In this document: piece after piece, positions 44,041 to 53,525 of the stretch | Layout of the letters: each line of letters begins with the position of its first letter | How positions within the stretch are numbered: position 1 is the first letter of the stretch | NCBI GenBank assembly: GCA_964351655.1 | Contig: CAYGPD010000010.1 | Span: 15,134 to 79,133 of the forward strand | Direction: 5' to 3' | Origin: Hirschia sp964351655 | Lineage (GTDB): Bacteria > Pseudomonadota > Alphaproteobacteria > Caulobacterales > Hyphomonadaceae | DNA length: 64,000 nt | Position numbers and translations under genes: made by a program | The notes under the pieces: model-generated | The model's input: the letters and a program-made list of their open reading frames with translations, nothing else | Told to the model about the DNA's origin: nothing | Databases searched by the model: none

Positions 44041-45054
44041 ATGAAACTTGCAACACTTAAAAACAACACACGTGATGGCGCGCTCATTGTCGTGAACAAC
44101 GCACTTACACTCTATGCTGATGCATCACACATTGCTCCAACCTTACAAGCCGCTCTTGATGATTGGGCCAATATATCTCCCATGCTTCAAAGCCTTGCAG
44201 AAGATGTTGAATCCGGAACTGGAGCGCTAAAAGCATTTGACCAGAAAGCGTGTGAAAGTCCCTTACCGCGCGCCTATCAATGGGCAGATGGGTCCGCCTA
44301 CATCAACCATGTTGAACTTGTGAGGAAAGCACGTAATTCCGAAGTTCCCGAAAGCTTTTACCATGATCCACTTATGTATCAGGGAGGCTCAGACGCCTTT
44401 TTAGCTCCTTATGCACCAATCCCGTTGGGAGACCCCGCTTGGGGCTGCGATATGGAGGGGGAAATAGCAGTTATTACCGACGACGTCCCTATGGGCGTTA
44501 GTGCAGCAGATGCCTCCAACCACATCAAATTGATAATGCTCTGCAATGATGTCTCACTGCGCGGCTTAATACCCGCTGAACTCGCGAAGGGGTTTGGCTT
44601 TTTTCAATCTAAACCTCCTAGCGCATTTTCACCTATTGCTCTGACGCCAGATACGCTCGGCGAATACTGGAAGGACAGCTTAGTACATAGACAGCTTGAG
44701 GTCGATTATAACGGCAAACCGTTCGGTCGCGCTTGGGCGCAAAAAGAGGCAACATTTTCTTTAGCTGATCTCGTCGCACACGCTGCAAAGACCCGCCCTT
44801 TATCCGCTGGCACTGTCATCGGCTCTGGGACAGTTTCTAACAAAGATGAAAATGGTGGCCCCGGACGTAAAATCGAAGATGGGGGGCTTGGCTATTCTTG
44901 TATAGCTGAAATCCGTATGATCGAAACAATTGCAAATGGCTCACCATCTACGGCTTTTATGAAGCACGGCGATAGCGTAAAAATTGATATGCGTGATGAG
45001 GCAGGAAACTCCATCTTTGGCGCTATCGAGCAAAACATTGTTTCAAGCAAATAA
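44041..45054 (+). CDS. fahA: Fumarylacetoacetate hydrolase family protein (fumarylacetoacetase)
   Basis: A 337-residue metal-dependent hydrolase that should split fumarylacetoacetate to fumarate and acetoacetate, the last step of tyrosine degradation. The metal site is recognised in DMEGEIAVITDDVP and the following NDVSLRGL region. KPPSAFSPIALTPD and the ending GTVIGSGTVSNKDE are family lines. It follows maiA by 24 nt, and GAGAGA precedes the ATG. Closely related family members act on other acylpyruvates, but the operon context supports this call. Confidence 0.93.
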   Translation: MKLATLKNNTRDGALIVVNNALTLYADASHIAPTLQAALDDWANISPMLQSLAEDVESGTGALKAFDQKACESPLPRAYQWADGSAYINHVELVRKARNSEVPESFYHDPLMYQGGSDAFLAPYAPIPLGDPAWGCDMEGEIAVITDDVPMGVSAADASNHIKLIMLCNDVSLRGLIPAELAKGFGFFQSKPPSAFSPIALTPDTLGEYWKDSLVHRQLEVDYNGKPFGRAWAQKEATFSLADLVAHAAKTRPLSAGTVIGSGTVSNKDENGGPGRKIEDGGLGYSCIAEIRMIETIANGSPSTAFMKHGDSVKIDMRDEAGNSIFGAIEQNIVSSK

Positions 45055-45069
45055 TGATTGGAGATCTGA

Positions 45070-45369
45070 ATGCAAAAATATAGCTCAGAGCAAATAGCGG
45101 CTTTTACTTCGCGTTTCCCTCGCTGGAATTTAAGTGAAGATGGAAAATCAGTATCAACATCCTTTAAGCTAAAGAATTTTGTCGATGCTTGGAGTTTCAT
45201 GAGCGCAATCGCAATAACGGCCGAGACACAAAACCATCATCCTGAATGGTTTAACGTGTATGGAAATGTCGATATTCGACTCACCACCCACGATGCTAAA
45301 GGTTTAAGCGAGAGAGATGAAAAGCTCGCGGAATTTATTGAAGAGACCGCAAAAAGATTCGGTCTATAA
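45070..45369 (+). CDS. phhB: Pterin-4-alpha-carbinolamine dehydratase
   Basis: A 99-residue enzyme that regenerates the pterin cofactor of PhhA. The active-site signature is AETQNHHPEWFNVYGNVDIRLTTHDAKGLSERD, of which the HHPEW and TTHDAKG pieces are diagnostic. It ends the aromatic operon and is followed by a clear terminator. Confidence 0.96.
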   Translation: MQKYSSEQIAAFTSRFPRWNLSEDGKSVSTSFKLKNFVDAWSFMSAIAITAETQNHHPEWFNVYGNVDIRLTTHDAKGLSERDEKLAEFIEETAKRFGL

Positions 45370-45387
45370 TTCTAACAACAAAAATAT

Positions 45388-45433
45388 AAGCGCAGCAAAT
45401 GACCACTCTTTTATCATTCGCTGCGCTTTTTTT
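45388..45433 (+). terminator. Rho-independent terminator of the aromatic-degradation operon
   Basis: A 15-bp stem with one mismatch (AAGCGCAGCAAATGA with TCATTCGCTGCGCTT) and an 11-nt loop is followed by TTTTTTTAT. It lies 19 nt after the phhB stop and separates the operon from zwf. The rest of the 305-nt gap to zwf holds its promoter region and a palindromic operator. Confidence 0.93.
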
Positions 45434-45552
45434 ATGCCTTTAGCATCCCTTACGTCATAAAAATCATCAAAACCATATAGTATTAGCTCTCTTAGATTAG
45501 CTGGTGCATACTCACACAGCCTATACAAACAGATAATTTCATTTATAAGTGC

Positions 45553-45574
45553 AAAATGATAGCGCCATCATTTT
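45553..45574. promoter_or_regulatory. LacI-type palindromic operator upstream of zwf
   Basis: A 22-bp near-perfect palindrome, AAAATGAT-AGCGCC-ATCATTTT, with only the inner A/C pair breaking symmetry. The TGATAGCGCxATCA core with a central CG is the usual layout of LacI-family operators. It lies about 100 bp before the zwf start, so a LacI-family regulator (not encoded in this window) probably controls the Entner-Doudoroff operon. Confidence 0.65.
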
Positions 45575-45674
45575 TAAATGATATTGCATAAAACGCACTA
45601 TACATTTTACGCAGCGCTGATCATACCGTACTGGACATTCAGGTTCAGAAGCTAATTGGAGAGCGAGAAACAAA

Positions 45675-47156
45675 ATGGCAGAGTTTATTCCAGTAGACCC
45701 ATTTGATGTTGTCATTTTTGGAGGCACAGGCGACCTTTCCAAACGCAAACTCATTCCTGCCCTATTTCACCGCTTCAAAGATGGTCAAATCTCGGATGTT
45801 TGTAATATTGTTGGAACAGCCCGAAGCGAATGGTCCCGCGATGAATTCATTGCTTTCGCAAAAGAGGCTTGTTTAGAGGCGCAAAAGGGTCAACTGGACG
45901 AAACCAAGTTCAACAATTTCGCGAAGCTTCTTCAATATGTTCAAATTGATGCGACAGACCCTAAATCTAATTGGTCTGACTTAAAAAAGAGTGTCGCAAA
46001 AGATGATCGCCCAAGGGTATTTTATCTTGCAATGGCTCCTCGCCTATACGCACCCTTGTGTAAAAATCTCGGTGACAAAGGGTTAGTAACAGAAAATTCA
46101 CGTGTCGTCTTAGAGAAGCCAATCGGTCGCAATCTAGAAACAGCTCAAGAAATCAATGATGGTGTGGGTCAGGTCTTCAAAGAAGACCAAATATTCCGTA
46201 TCGACCACTATCTAGGCAAAGAAACTGTACAGAACTTACTCGTTCTACGCTTCGCAAATATGTTGTTTGAACCTTTGTGGAACCGGAACACGATAGACCA
46301 TGTGCAGATTACCGTTGCTGAATCTGTCGGTCTAGAAAGCCGTGCGGACTATTATGACAATTCTGGTGCCTTGAGAGACATGGTTCAAAACCACCTCCTC
46401 CAATTGCTTTGTCTTACAGCTATGGAACCACCCAACTCTCTAGATGCAGACGATGTACGCACAGAAAAGATCAAAGTGCTTCGCGCTCTAAAGAAGTTTG
46501 ATGCAACTTCAGCAAAAGACTGGACTGTTCGTGCGCAGTATCGCAGTGGTTCTGTTAACGGTGTGGCTGTAAAAGGCTATAAAGAAGAGCTTCCAGAAGA
46601 GAAGAAATCAAGCCGTACAGAAACATATGTTGCCCTTAAAACTGAAGTACAAAACTGGCGCTGGCAGGGTGTCCCTTTTTACCTTCGCACAGGCAAGCGT
46701 CTACAGTCTCGTCAATCTGAAATCGTAATCCGATTTAAACCGGCACCTCATTCAATTTTTGGATCACAACAAGGTGCGTCACCCAACAAGCTGATTATTC
46801 GCTTACAACCAGATGAAGGTGTACACCTCTTCTTGCAAATCAAAGAACCTGGTCCTGGTGGGTTGCGCGTAAAGTCTTTGCCTCTAAACCTTTCTTGGGC
46901 TGACACCTTCATGATACGATACCCAGACGCCTATGAACGTCTGTTGATGGATGTTGTACGCGGCAATCTAGCTTTATTCATGCGTCGTGAAGAAGTAGAA
47001 CAAGCTTGGATGTGGGCAGATTCCTTGCTTGCTGCTTGGGCGGATGATGATCGACCTATGGAAACATATCCAGCTGGCAGTGACGGCCCTTCTTCTGCGG
47101 ATGTACTACTTGCAAAAGACAACCGTTACTGGAAACGTCTCGATTCAGTTGAATAA
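45675..47156 (+). CDS. zwf: Glucose-6-phosphate 1-dehydrogenase
   Basis: A 493-residue enzyme oxidising glucose 6-phosphate to 6-phosphogluconolactone with NADP+. The nucleotide-binding line is VIFGGTGDLSKRKLIPAL and the active-site signature is RIDHYLGKETVQN. Length is standard. GGAGAG lies about 11 nt before the ATG. First gene of zwf-edd-glk-eda-pyk. A 6-phosphogluconolactonase gene is not in the cluster. Confidence 0.98.
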   Translation: MAEFIPVDPFDVVIFGGTGDLSKRKLIPALFHRFKDGQISDVCNIVGTARSEWSRDEFIAFAKEACLEAQKGQLDETKFNNFAKLLQYVQIDATDPKSNWSDLKKSVAKDDRPRVFYLAMAPRLYAPLCKNLGDKGLVTENSRVVLEKPIGRNLETAQEINDGVGQVFKEDQIFRIDHYLGKETVQNLLVLRFANMLFEPLWNRNTIDHVQITVAESVGLESRADYYDNSGALRDMVQNHLLQLLCLTAMEPPNSLDADDVRTEKIKVLRALKKFDATSAKDWTVRAQYRSGSVNGVAVKGYKEELPEEKKSSRTETYVALKTEVQNWRWQGVPFYLRTGKRLQSRQSEIVIRFKPAPHSIFGSQQGASPNKLIIRLQPDEGVHLFLQIKEPGPGGLRVKSLPLNLSWADTFMIRYPDAYERLLMDVVRGNLALFMRREEVEQAWMWADSLLAAWADDDRPMETYPAGSDGPSSADVLLAKDNRYWKRLDSVE

Positions 47157-47200
47157 TCTCATAGCCTCTTAAACTTGACCCCAGATCTGGAACTAGTCTC

Positions 47201-49042
47201 ATGACGGTTACACCCACAATTAAAACAATCGCAGATGTTACTGACCGCATAATCAAACGGTCAGAAACATCCAGAAATGCATATCTTAAGCTTATGGAAA
47301 GCCAGCGCCCTACTGGCTCTGCCCGCGCAAGACTAACTGACGGTAACCTAGCGCACGCATCTGCTGCCTGCCCGATCCACGACAAGAACGCTATGCTCGG
47401 CGCTGAATGGCCCAATATAGGTATCGTTACAGCATATAATGATATGCTATCTGCGCACCAACCTTATGAGAAATACCCAGATATTATCCGTGCTGCTGCT
47501 CGTAAAGTAGGTGCGACGGCACAAGTGGCTGGCGGTGTTCCTGCGATGTGTGATGGTGTTACTCAAGGTCAAGACGGGATGGAATTATCACTCTTCTCCC
47601 GCGATACAATTGCCCTTTCAACTGCTGTCGCACTTAGCCACTCAACTTTTGATGCCGCGCTCTACCTAGGTATTTGTGACAAAATCGTCCCTGGCCTCCT
47701 CATCGCAGCGGTACGATTTGGCTGGTTACCCGGTATTTTTATTCCAGCCGGTCCTATGCCATCTGGCTTGCCCAACCCAGAGAAACAGCGCATTCGTCAG
47801 CAATATGCAGCTGGTGAAGTCGGACGCGATGCCCTCCTAAAAGCGGAGAGTGAAAGCTACCACTCAGCAGGTACGTGTACTTTCTATGGTACAGCTAATT
47901 CCAACCAAATGATGATGGAAATGATGGGCTTGCATATGCCGGGAGCAGCATTTGTTCCGCCGAGCACCGGATTGCGCACAGCCTTGACTGAATCCGCCAC
48001 TCAGCGCGCCGCAGCCATCAGCCACATGAAAGGCGACGCGGCTTATACTCCAATGTATAAAGTTATCGATGAACGCTCAATCGTAAATTCGATAGTCGGC
48101 CTTATGGCTACTGGTGGCTCAACAAATAACGCGCTTCATATCCCTGCAATTGCTCGCGCTGCCGGAATACTTGTCGATTGGTCCGACTTTGAGGAAATAG
48201 CCTCTGTTACACCGCTCATGTGTAAGATTTACCCAAACGGTCCTTCTGATGTAAACCACTTCCACGCCGCTGGCGGTATGGGTTTCCTAATACGTGAACT
48301 TCTAAGTGCTGGTCTAGTGCACAACAATGTCACGACAGTTGTAGGCGATGGCGGACTGGAGCGATACGCACAGGAGCCAACCATGCAGCAAGAAACGCTT
48401 ACATGGAAAGCAGCCCCAGAAAAAAGTCACGACGAGGACATTTTACGTCCTTATACTAATCCGATTGCCGCAGATGGTGGTCTCAAACTCATCGACTCAC
48501 CAATCGGCCGAGGCGTCATCAAAATTTCAGCAGTAAAAGAAGAAAACCGCAAAGTATCAGCGCCAGCTGCCGTTTTCTCATCTCAAGAGGCTGTAAAAAA
48601 GGCATTCAAAGCAGGTGAGTTAAACCGTGACGTTGTGATCGTTGTACGTTTCCAAGGCCCTCGCGCGAATGGTATGCCCGAGCTTCACGGACTGTCACCA
48701 ATTCTTGGACTACTTCAGGATAAAGGCTTTAAGGTTGCTCTGGTAACTGACGGAAGAATGTCCGGTGCATCTGGAAAATTTCCTGCAGTTATCCATGTAG
48801 GTCCAGAAGCGCTCGCAGGCGGACCAATCGCAAACGTTCAAGATGGTGATATTCTTTCACTTGATGCGAATGCCGGCACATTGGAAGTATCATCACCTGA
48901 CTTTCTAACAAGAACCCCTGCCAAACGAGAACATGAAGGCGGTTTAGGACTAGGTCGTGAAATGTTTGCGGTCTTTCGTCAATCAGCGGAAGTCGCAGAA
49001 AAAGGCGGCGGTATCTTTGGTCTTATGGATGAGCAAGTTTAA
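47201..49042 (+). CDS. edd: Phosphogluconate dehydratase
   Basis: A 613-residue [4Fe-4S] dehydratase of the IlvD/Edd family forming 2-keto-3-deoxy-6-phosphogluconate. Family lines: CDGVTQGQDGMELSLFSRD and YLGICDKIVPGLL contain the cluster cysteines, GTCTFYGTANSNQMMMEMMG the third. VTDGRMSGASGKFPAVIHVGPEA closes the catalytic region. Coupled to glk by a TAATG junction. Length is normal. Confidence 0.98.
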   Translation: MTVTPTIKTIADVTDRIIKRSETSRNAYLKLMESQRPTGSARARLTDGNLAHASAACPIHDKNAMLGAEWPNIGIVTAYNDMLSAHQPYEKYPDIIRAAARKVGATAQVAGGVPAMCDGVTQGQDGMELSLFSRDTIALSTAVALSHSTFDAALYLGICDKIVPGLLIAAVRFGWLPGIFIPAGPMPSGLPNPEKQRIRQQYAAGEVGRDALLKAESESYHSAGTCTFYGTANSNQMMMEMMGLHMPGAAFVPPSTGLRTALTESATQRAAAISHMKGDAAYTPMYKVIDERSIVNSIVGLMATGGSTNNALHIPAIARAAGILVDWSDFEEIASVTPLMCKIYPNGPSDVNHFHAAGGMGFLIRELLSAGLVHNNVTTVVGDGGLERYAQEPTMQQETLTWKAAPEKSHDEDILRPYTNPIAADGGLKLIDSPIGRGVIKISAVKEENRKVSAPAAVFSSQEAVKKAFKAGELNRDVVIVVRFQGPRANGMPELHGLSPILGLLQDKGFKVALVTDGRMSGASGKFPAVIHVGPEALAGGPIANVQDGDILSLDANAGTLEVSSPDFLTRTPAKREHEGGLGLGREMFAVFRQSAEVAEKGGGIFGLMDEQV

Positions 49043-50022
49043 TGGGACAAAACGAATTTGATTACGTCGTTGTCGGTGACGTAGGCGGTACAAATGTACG
49101 GTTTGCTATTGCAAAAGATCCACGTCAACACGCCGGACCTGTAAGTATTGAGCATTTCTGGAAATCTCCCAATAAAAACCATGAGACATTTTCTGATGCT
49201 CTAAGTATTTTTTTGGACACAGTTAATATTCACCCGAAACGGGCGGTTTTCGCTCTTGCAGGTCCTATTAAAAATAATACCGTCACACTCACCAACCATT
49301 CCAGCTGGCATGTGGTTGGCAAAGATATCCAAGAACGGTTTAACATTGAGCACGTAGAATTGCTCAATGATTTTGCCGCCATGGCACGTTCTGTACCTGA
49401 ATTAAGCCCGACTTTAGGTGGGGAAGGATTCACGACCATATCAAAGGGTGTATCCCTCCCCAATCGCCCTATAATCATTGCCGGACCAGGCACCGGTTTT
49501 GGCTTAGCAACTTTACTTCCGCAACCTGACAAAACTTGGCAGGTCATGAGGGGTGAAGGTGGTCACCAAGCCTATTCACCTACGACAGAGTTTGAGGCAG
49601 AAGTTTACAAACGACTGAAAAGCAAAATCGGATACGTTTCCATCGAAATGATGAGTGCAGGCGTTGGTTTCGATGGACTTTTAGAAACAGTTTTCGAAGT
49701 ATTTGGTATAGAAGCGGTTAAATATTCCCCTGCCGAAGCACATGAGCTAGCAAAGAAGGGTGATAAAGTTTGTGATGCCGTTTGCAGAATTAGAGCAAAC
49801 ACCGTAATGACCGCATATGGAGATGCGGTATTAGCGTGTGGTGCTAAAGGCGGTGTAGTTGCAGCAGGGGGAGTTACGACTGCCCTTATTGACTATATCG
49901 GCGCACCTGAAGCGTTATCACGTTTCTTCGATCGTGGACCAATGTCATCCTATATGACAGACGTGCCGATCTATCTTATAACCAGCGCCGAAGCGCCTTT
50001 ATTGGGTGCTGCTGCATACTAA
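49042..50022 (+). CDS. glk: Glucokinase
   Basis: A 326-residue ATP-dependent hexokinase of the bacterial glucokinase family (not the ROK group). The phosphate-binding motif is VGDVGGTNVRFAIA. Glucose-site lines are ELLNDFAAMARSVPEL, GPGTGFGLA and GEGGHQAYSPT. It feeds glucose into zwf in the same operon; no PTS genes are seen. Confidence 0.95.
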   Translation: MGQNEFDYVVVGDVGGTNVRFAIAKDPRQHAGPVSIEHFWKSPNKNHETFSDALSIFLDTVNIHPKRAVFALAGPIKNNTVTLTNHSSWHVVGKDIQERFNIEHVELLNDFAAMARSVPELSPTLGGEGFTTISKGVSLPNRPIIIAGPGTGFGLATLLPQPDKTWQVMRGEGGHQAYSPTTEFEAEVYKRLKSKIGYVSIEMMSAGVGFDGLLETVFEVFGIEAVKYSPAEAHELAKKGDKVCDAVCRIRANTVMTAYGDAVLACGAKGGVVAAGGVTTALIDYIGAPEALSRFFDRGPMSSYMTDVPIYLITSAEAPLLGAAAY

Positions 50023-50041
50023 CGGATTATGGAATTTAGCA

Positions 50042-50683
50042 ATGACTTGTGACATGAAGCCAGTTCTAGCCGCCCTTTCTTCAGCACCGGTGGTACCGGT
50101 CCTTACAGTTGCTGATATTAAACACGCCGCCCCTTTAGCCCAAGCGCTATACCGCGGTGGAATTAAATTTGTTGAAGTTACGCTTAGAACTGCTGCTGCA
50201 CTTGATGTCATCAAGGAAATGAAAGCTGCACAACCTGAATTGGTTGTAGGTGCTGGTACAATTTTGACCCCTGCCGATTTAGAAGCAACATTGAAGGCAG
50301 GATCAGAATTCTCAGTTTCTCCCGGTGCTACACCTAAACTCGCCAAGGCTCTGCTTGAATCTGGGGCACCTGCTTTCCCTGGTATTGCGACAGCAAGTGA
50401 AGCATTAGAACGTATGGAGGAAGGCTTTGAAGTTGTTAAATTCTTCCCTGCAGAATCTATTGGCGGAGCAAGCGCTCTGAAATCATTGGTTGCTCCATTA
50501 CAAAACCTCAAGGTTATGCCAACTGGTGGTGTAAGCCCAAAGAACATGATGAACTACTTATCTATTCCAAATGTTGTTGCAGTAGGCGGTGGATGGCTTG
50601 TATCCAATACAGCTATGGAATCTGGAGATTGGGATGGAATAACTGCCATCGCAAAAGAAGCACTCGAAATCGCAAACAAATAG
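50042..50683 (+). CDS. eda: 2-dehydro-3-deoxyphosphogluconate aldolase
   Basis: A 213-residue class I aldolase splitting KDPG to pyruvate and glyceraldehyde 3-phosphate. Active-site lines: FVEVTLRTAAALD (general acid-base Glu), VVGAGTILT, and VVKFFPAESIGG with the Schiff-base Lys. The frame is open from 50006 inside glk, but ATG 50042 (MTCDMKPVL) fits the family; ATG 50054 is another option. Confidence 0.96.
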   Translation: MTCDMKPVLAALSSAPVVPVLTVADIKHAAPLAQALYRGGIKFVEVTLRTAAALDVIKEMKAAQPELVVGAGTILTPADLEATLKAGSEFSVSPGATPKLAKALLESGAPAFPGIATASEALERMEEGFEVVKFFPAESIGGASALKSLVAPLQNLKVMPTGGVSPKNMMNYLSIPNVVAVGGGWLVSNTAMESGDWDGITAIAKEALEIANK

Positions 50684-50705
50684 CCAGTCTTTAGGACCTC
50701 CTTTT

Positions 50706-52124
50706 ATGAGCCGTTTTTCTTCCCCCACAAGTCGTCGTGCTAAAATTGTTGCTACTCTCGGGCCGGGTAGCTCGGCACCTGACACAATTCACCTTCTAGC
50801 TCAAACTGGCGTTGATATATTTCGATTGAACTTTTCTCATGGAGATCATGAGGGACATAAACGCAATTACGAATCGGTTAGGCTTGCACAAGAAAAAATA
50901 GGACGCCCCCTAGGTGTGCTTGCAGACATGCAAGGCCCAAAAATTCGTGTTGGAAGCTTTCCTGAAGGCTTCATTCGATTAAGCATGAATGAAGAAGTGA
51001 AACTCGTTCCGGGTAAAACTTCCGAAGAAGAACACGTGATCCCTGTTCCTCACCCAGAAATATTAAAAGTCATGGAAGTCGGCGATCAAGTTTTGGTGGA
51101 CGATGGAAAGATCATCCTAACGGTTACCAAAGCCGGTGACACACCTTGGGTGCGCTCTGACCTTCCAGCAAAAATTGGTGACAAAAAAGGCTTTACTTTA
51201 TTAGGTAAGGCTCTTCCCGTTCCGGCGCTTACACCTAAAGACAAAGAAGATCTTGAATTTGCTTGTAGCCTCGGCGCGGACTTTATTGCTTTGTCTTTTG
51301 TTCAAACACGCTCAGACCTTGAAGAAGCGCGCGCGCTTATGAAAGGCCGAGGTCGCCTTGTCGCAAAAGTTGAGAAACCAGCGGCAATCGCCAACCTTGA
51401 AGATATTGTCGATGGATCTGATGGTATTATGGTCGCACGTGGAGACCTGGGTGTGGAATATCCACCTGAAATGGTCCCGATTTTACAACGCCGTATTGTT
51501 CGAGCTTCGCGTGCAGCTGGTAAACCTGTAATCGTTGCAACGCATATGCTGGAATCAATGGTAGAATCTGCATCACCTACACGTGCAGAAGCTTCCGATG
51601 TTGCAACGGCAATCTACCAAGGTACCGATGCAATTATGTTGTCATCTGAAACAGCTGTCGGTCGTCATCCTGCTACTGCAGTCGCCATTATGGACAGGAT
51701 AGTTGTAACTGTCGAAAACGACAAAGAATACGCTCAATCATCTGGTAATTTTGCTCCGCCCAAAAGTGCAAACTCTTTGGACGCAGATTCTATCGCTGAT
51801 GCGATAAATGAACTCTCAGAGCAAAATGATTGTATTGCTGTGTTTGTCTCTACAGCACACTTCTCAGTGATATCTCGGTTTTCACGTGCGCGTCTAAAAA
51901 CGCGTTTAATCGCGCACAACCAAGATAAAACTAAACTTGGACACATGTCACTATTCTGGGGCGTAGAACCCCTGTCGAGCGCTGGCACCATGAGTGATGC
52001 AGACCTAGTAGCTGCCGTTAAGCAGCAGCTAGGCAGCGAGGTATCAGGCAAGATAGCATGTGCCTTCCAAATCAAGGGTTTGGACGCCAATCTTGCTTGG
52101 CGTCTTGAGGTAATTCAAGTCTAA
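50706..52124 (+). CDS. pyk: Pyruvate kinase
   Basis: A 472-residue glycolytic kinase. Motifs: KIVATLGPGSS near the N-terminus, FRLNFSHGDHEGH, the catalytic Lys region VAKVEKPAAIANLEDI, and IMVARGDLGVEYPPEMVP with metal ligands. ESMVESASPTRAEASDVA belongs to the A domain end. It completes the operon, making ATP and pyruvate from the Entner-Doudoroff triose branch. AGGA lies 10 nt before the ATG. Confidence 0.98.
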   Translation: MSRFSSPTSRRAKIVATLGPGSSAPDTIHLLAQTGVDIFRLNFSHGDHEGHKRNYESVRLAQEKIGRPLGVLADMQGPKIRVGSFPEGFIRLSMNEEVKLVPGKTSEEEHVIPVPHPEILKVMEVGDQVLVDDGKIILTVTKAGDTPWVRSDLPAKIGDKKGFTLLGKALPVPALTPKDKEDLEFACSLGADFIALSFVQTRSDLEEARALMKGRGRLVAKVEKPAAIANLEDIVDGSDGIMVARGDLGVEYPPEMVPILQRRIVRASRAAGKPVIVATHMLESMVESASPTRAEASDVATAIYQGTDAIMLSSETAVGRHPATAVAIMDRIVVTVENDKEYAQSSGNFAPPKSANSLDADSIADAINELSEQNDCIAVFVSTAHFSVISRFSRARLKTRLIAHNQDKTKLGHMSLFWGVEPLSSAGTMSDADLVAAVKQQLGSEVSGKIACAFQIKGLDANLAWRLEVIQV

Positions 52125-52209
52125 CCTCACCTCCTTTGCATTTCGCCGCATTGATCAATACTATATTTAGTGCCTCTATACCTCCACACGAATATTTGGA
52201 GTTAAGGTA

Positions 52210-53397
52210 TTGAAAGTATTGATCGTTGGCGGCGGAATTGCCGGTCTAACAACGGCACTTTGCTGTTTAAAAAACGGACTCTCAGTTCAAATATTTGAAC
52301 AAGCTCCTGAACTAACTGACGTAGGTGCGGGACTTCAATTGAGCCCCAATGGAACTCGTATTCTCTACAGATTGGGGTTGAAAGAAAGTCTTGAAAAAAT
52401 AGCCTTTAAGCCAGCTTCATTGGACCTCCGATTGGGCAGAAGTGGTCAAAAAATTTTCTCAATACCCATGGACCGGGCTGAAGAAAAATATGGAACTCCA
52501 TATCTTCATATACATCGCGCAGATCTAATAGCTATATTAAAACAAAAACTTAACGACGTTTCATCTGAAGTTATTCACGTCGGAAGCCGTGTTGAAAACT
52601 CAAATTCCTCAGATAAGGGCGTAGAGCTTACTTTGTCTAACGGTGACAAAATTCTAGGGGATGTGGTGGTGGGTGCCGATGGCATTCATTCCACCATTCA
52701 AAAACACATTCTTAAAACAGAGCAACCAACGTTTACAGGAAATATAGCATGGCGAGCACTCATTCCCACCAATAGAGTTCCTACCCATCTGATTCCTCCG
52801 TCGGCAACTGTATGGACCGGAGAGAAAAGGCACGTAGTGACATATTACGTGCGCGGCGGTGAGTTGATCAATTTTGTAGGAATCGTTGAAGAGAACAGTT
52901 GGTCAAAAGAAAGCTGGAATGAAGAGGGAGAACCTAATAAATTGCGTGCTTTATTTTCTGACTTCCACCCTAAAATAAAATCTTTGACGCAATCAATCGA
53001 TTGCTGTTTCAAATCTGCACTCTTTGATAGAAAGCCTTTGAAAAATTGGAATAAAAATCGCAATATTATAATTGGAGACGCTGCCCATCCAATGTTACCG
53101 TTTATGGCTCAAGGTGCAACTATGGCTATTGAAGATGGAGCGGCGCTGGCTCAAATTCTCGGGAGTAAAACGTCAAACTTACAAACATCACTGGATACAT
53201 TTGAAACAATTAGAAAGCCTAGAACCAGTCTAGTTCAAGCTTCCTCACGTTCGAATATGTCACTTTTCCATCACGGAAATCAAGTTTCCCAGCTATTGCA
53301 CTATGGGCCTATATGGTTAGCTGCGCGTTGTATTCCGCAATATGTTAACTCAAGACAAGATTGGCTGTATCTCCATGATGCAGAAAACCCCTATTAG
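52210..53397 (+). CDS. FAD-dependent monooxygenase (salicylate-hydroxylase-like)
   Basis: A 395-residue flavoprotein hydroxylase of the p-hydroxybenzoate-hydroxylase class. FAD motifs: VGGGIAGLTTALCC at the N-terminus, VVGADGIHSTIQ (DG motif) in the middle, IIGDAAHPMLPFMAQGATMAIEDG (GD motif) near the C-terminus. No signal peptide. TTG at 52210 is the most likely start, with GGAGTTAAGG upstream. It stands alone after the Entner-Doudoroff operon. Substrate unknown: an aromatic ring or quinone precursor is possible. Confidence 0.88.
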   Translation: MKVLIVGGGIAGLTTALCCLKNGLSVQIFEQAPELTDVGAGLQLSPNGTRILYRLGLKESLEKIAFKPASLDLRLGRSGQKIFSIPMDRAEEKYGTPYLHIHRADLIAILKQKLNDVSSEVIHVGSRVENSNSSDKGVELTLSNGDKILGDVVVGADGIHSTIQKHILKTEQPTFTGNIAWRALIPTNRVPTHLIPPSATVWTGEKRHVVTYYVRGGELINFVGIVEENSWSKESWNEEGEPNKLRALFSDFHPKIKSLTQSIDCCFKSALFDRKPLKNWNKNRNIIIGDAAHPMLPFMAQGATMAIEDGAALAQILGSKTSNLQTSLDTFETIRKPRTSLVQASSRSNMSLFHHGNQVSQLLHYGPIWLAARCIPQYVNSRQDWLYLHDAENPY

Positions 53398-53525
53398 GTG
53401 TATTCAACACCCCTAAATCTCGGCTATAACACGAAAGCGATTGTGATTAATGCTCAGCAGTTGTAGCTTGTTTGCGAAGTGGGAATTTTTCGGTTTAGTT
53501 TAGAAATGAGTGGGACAACGCCATT

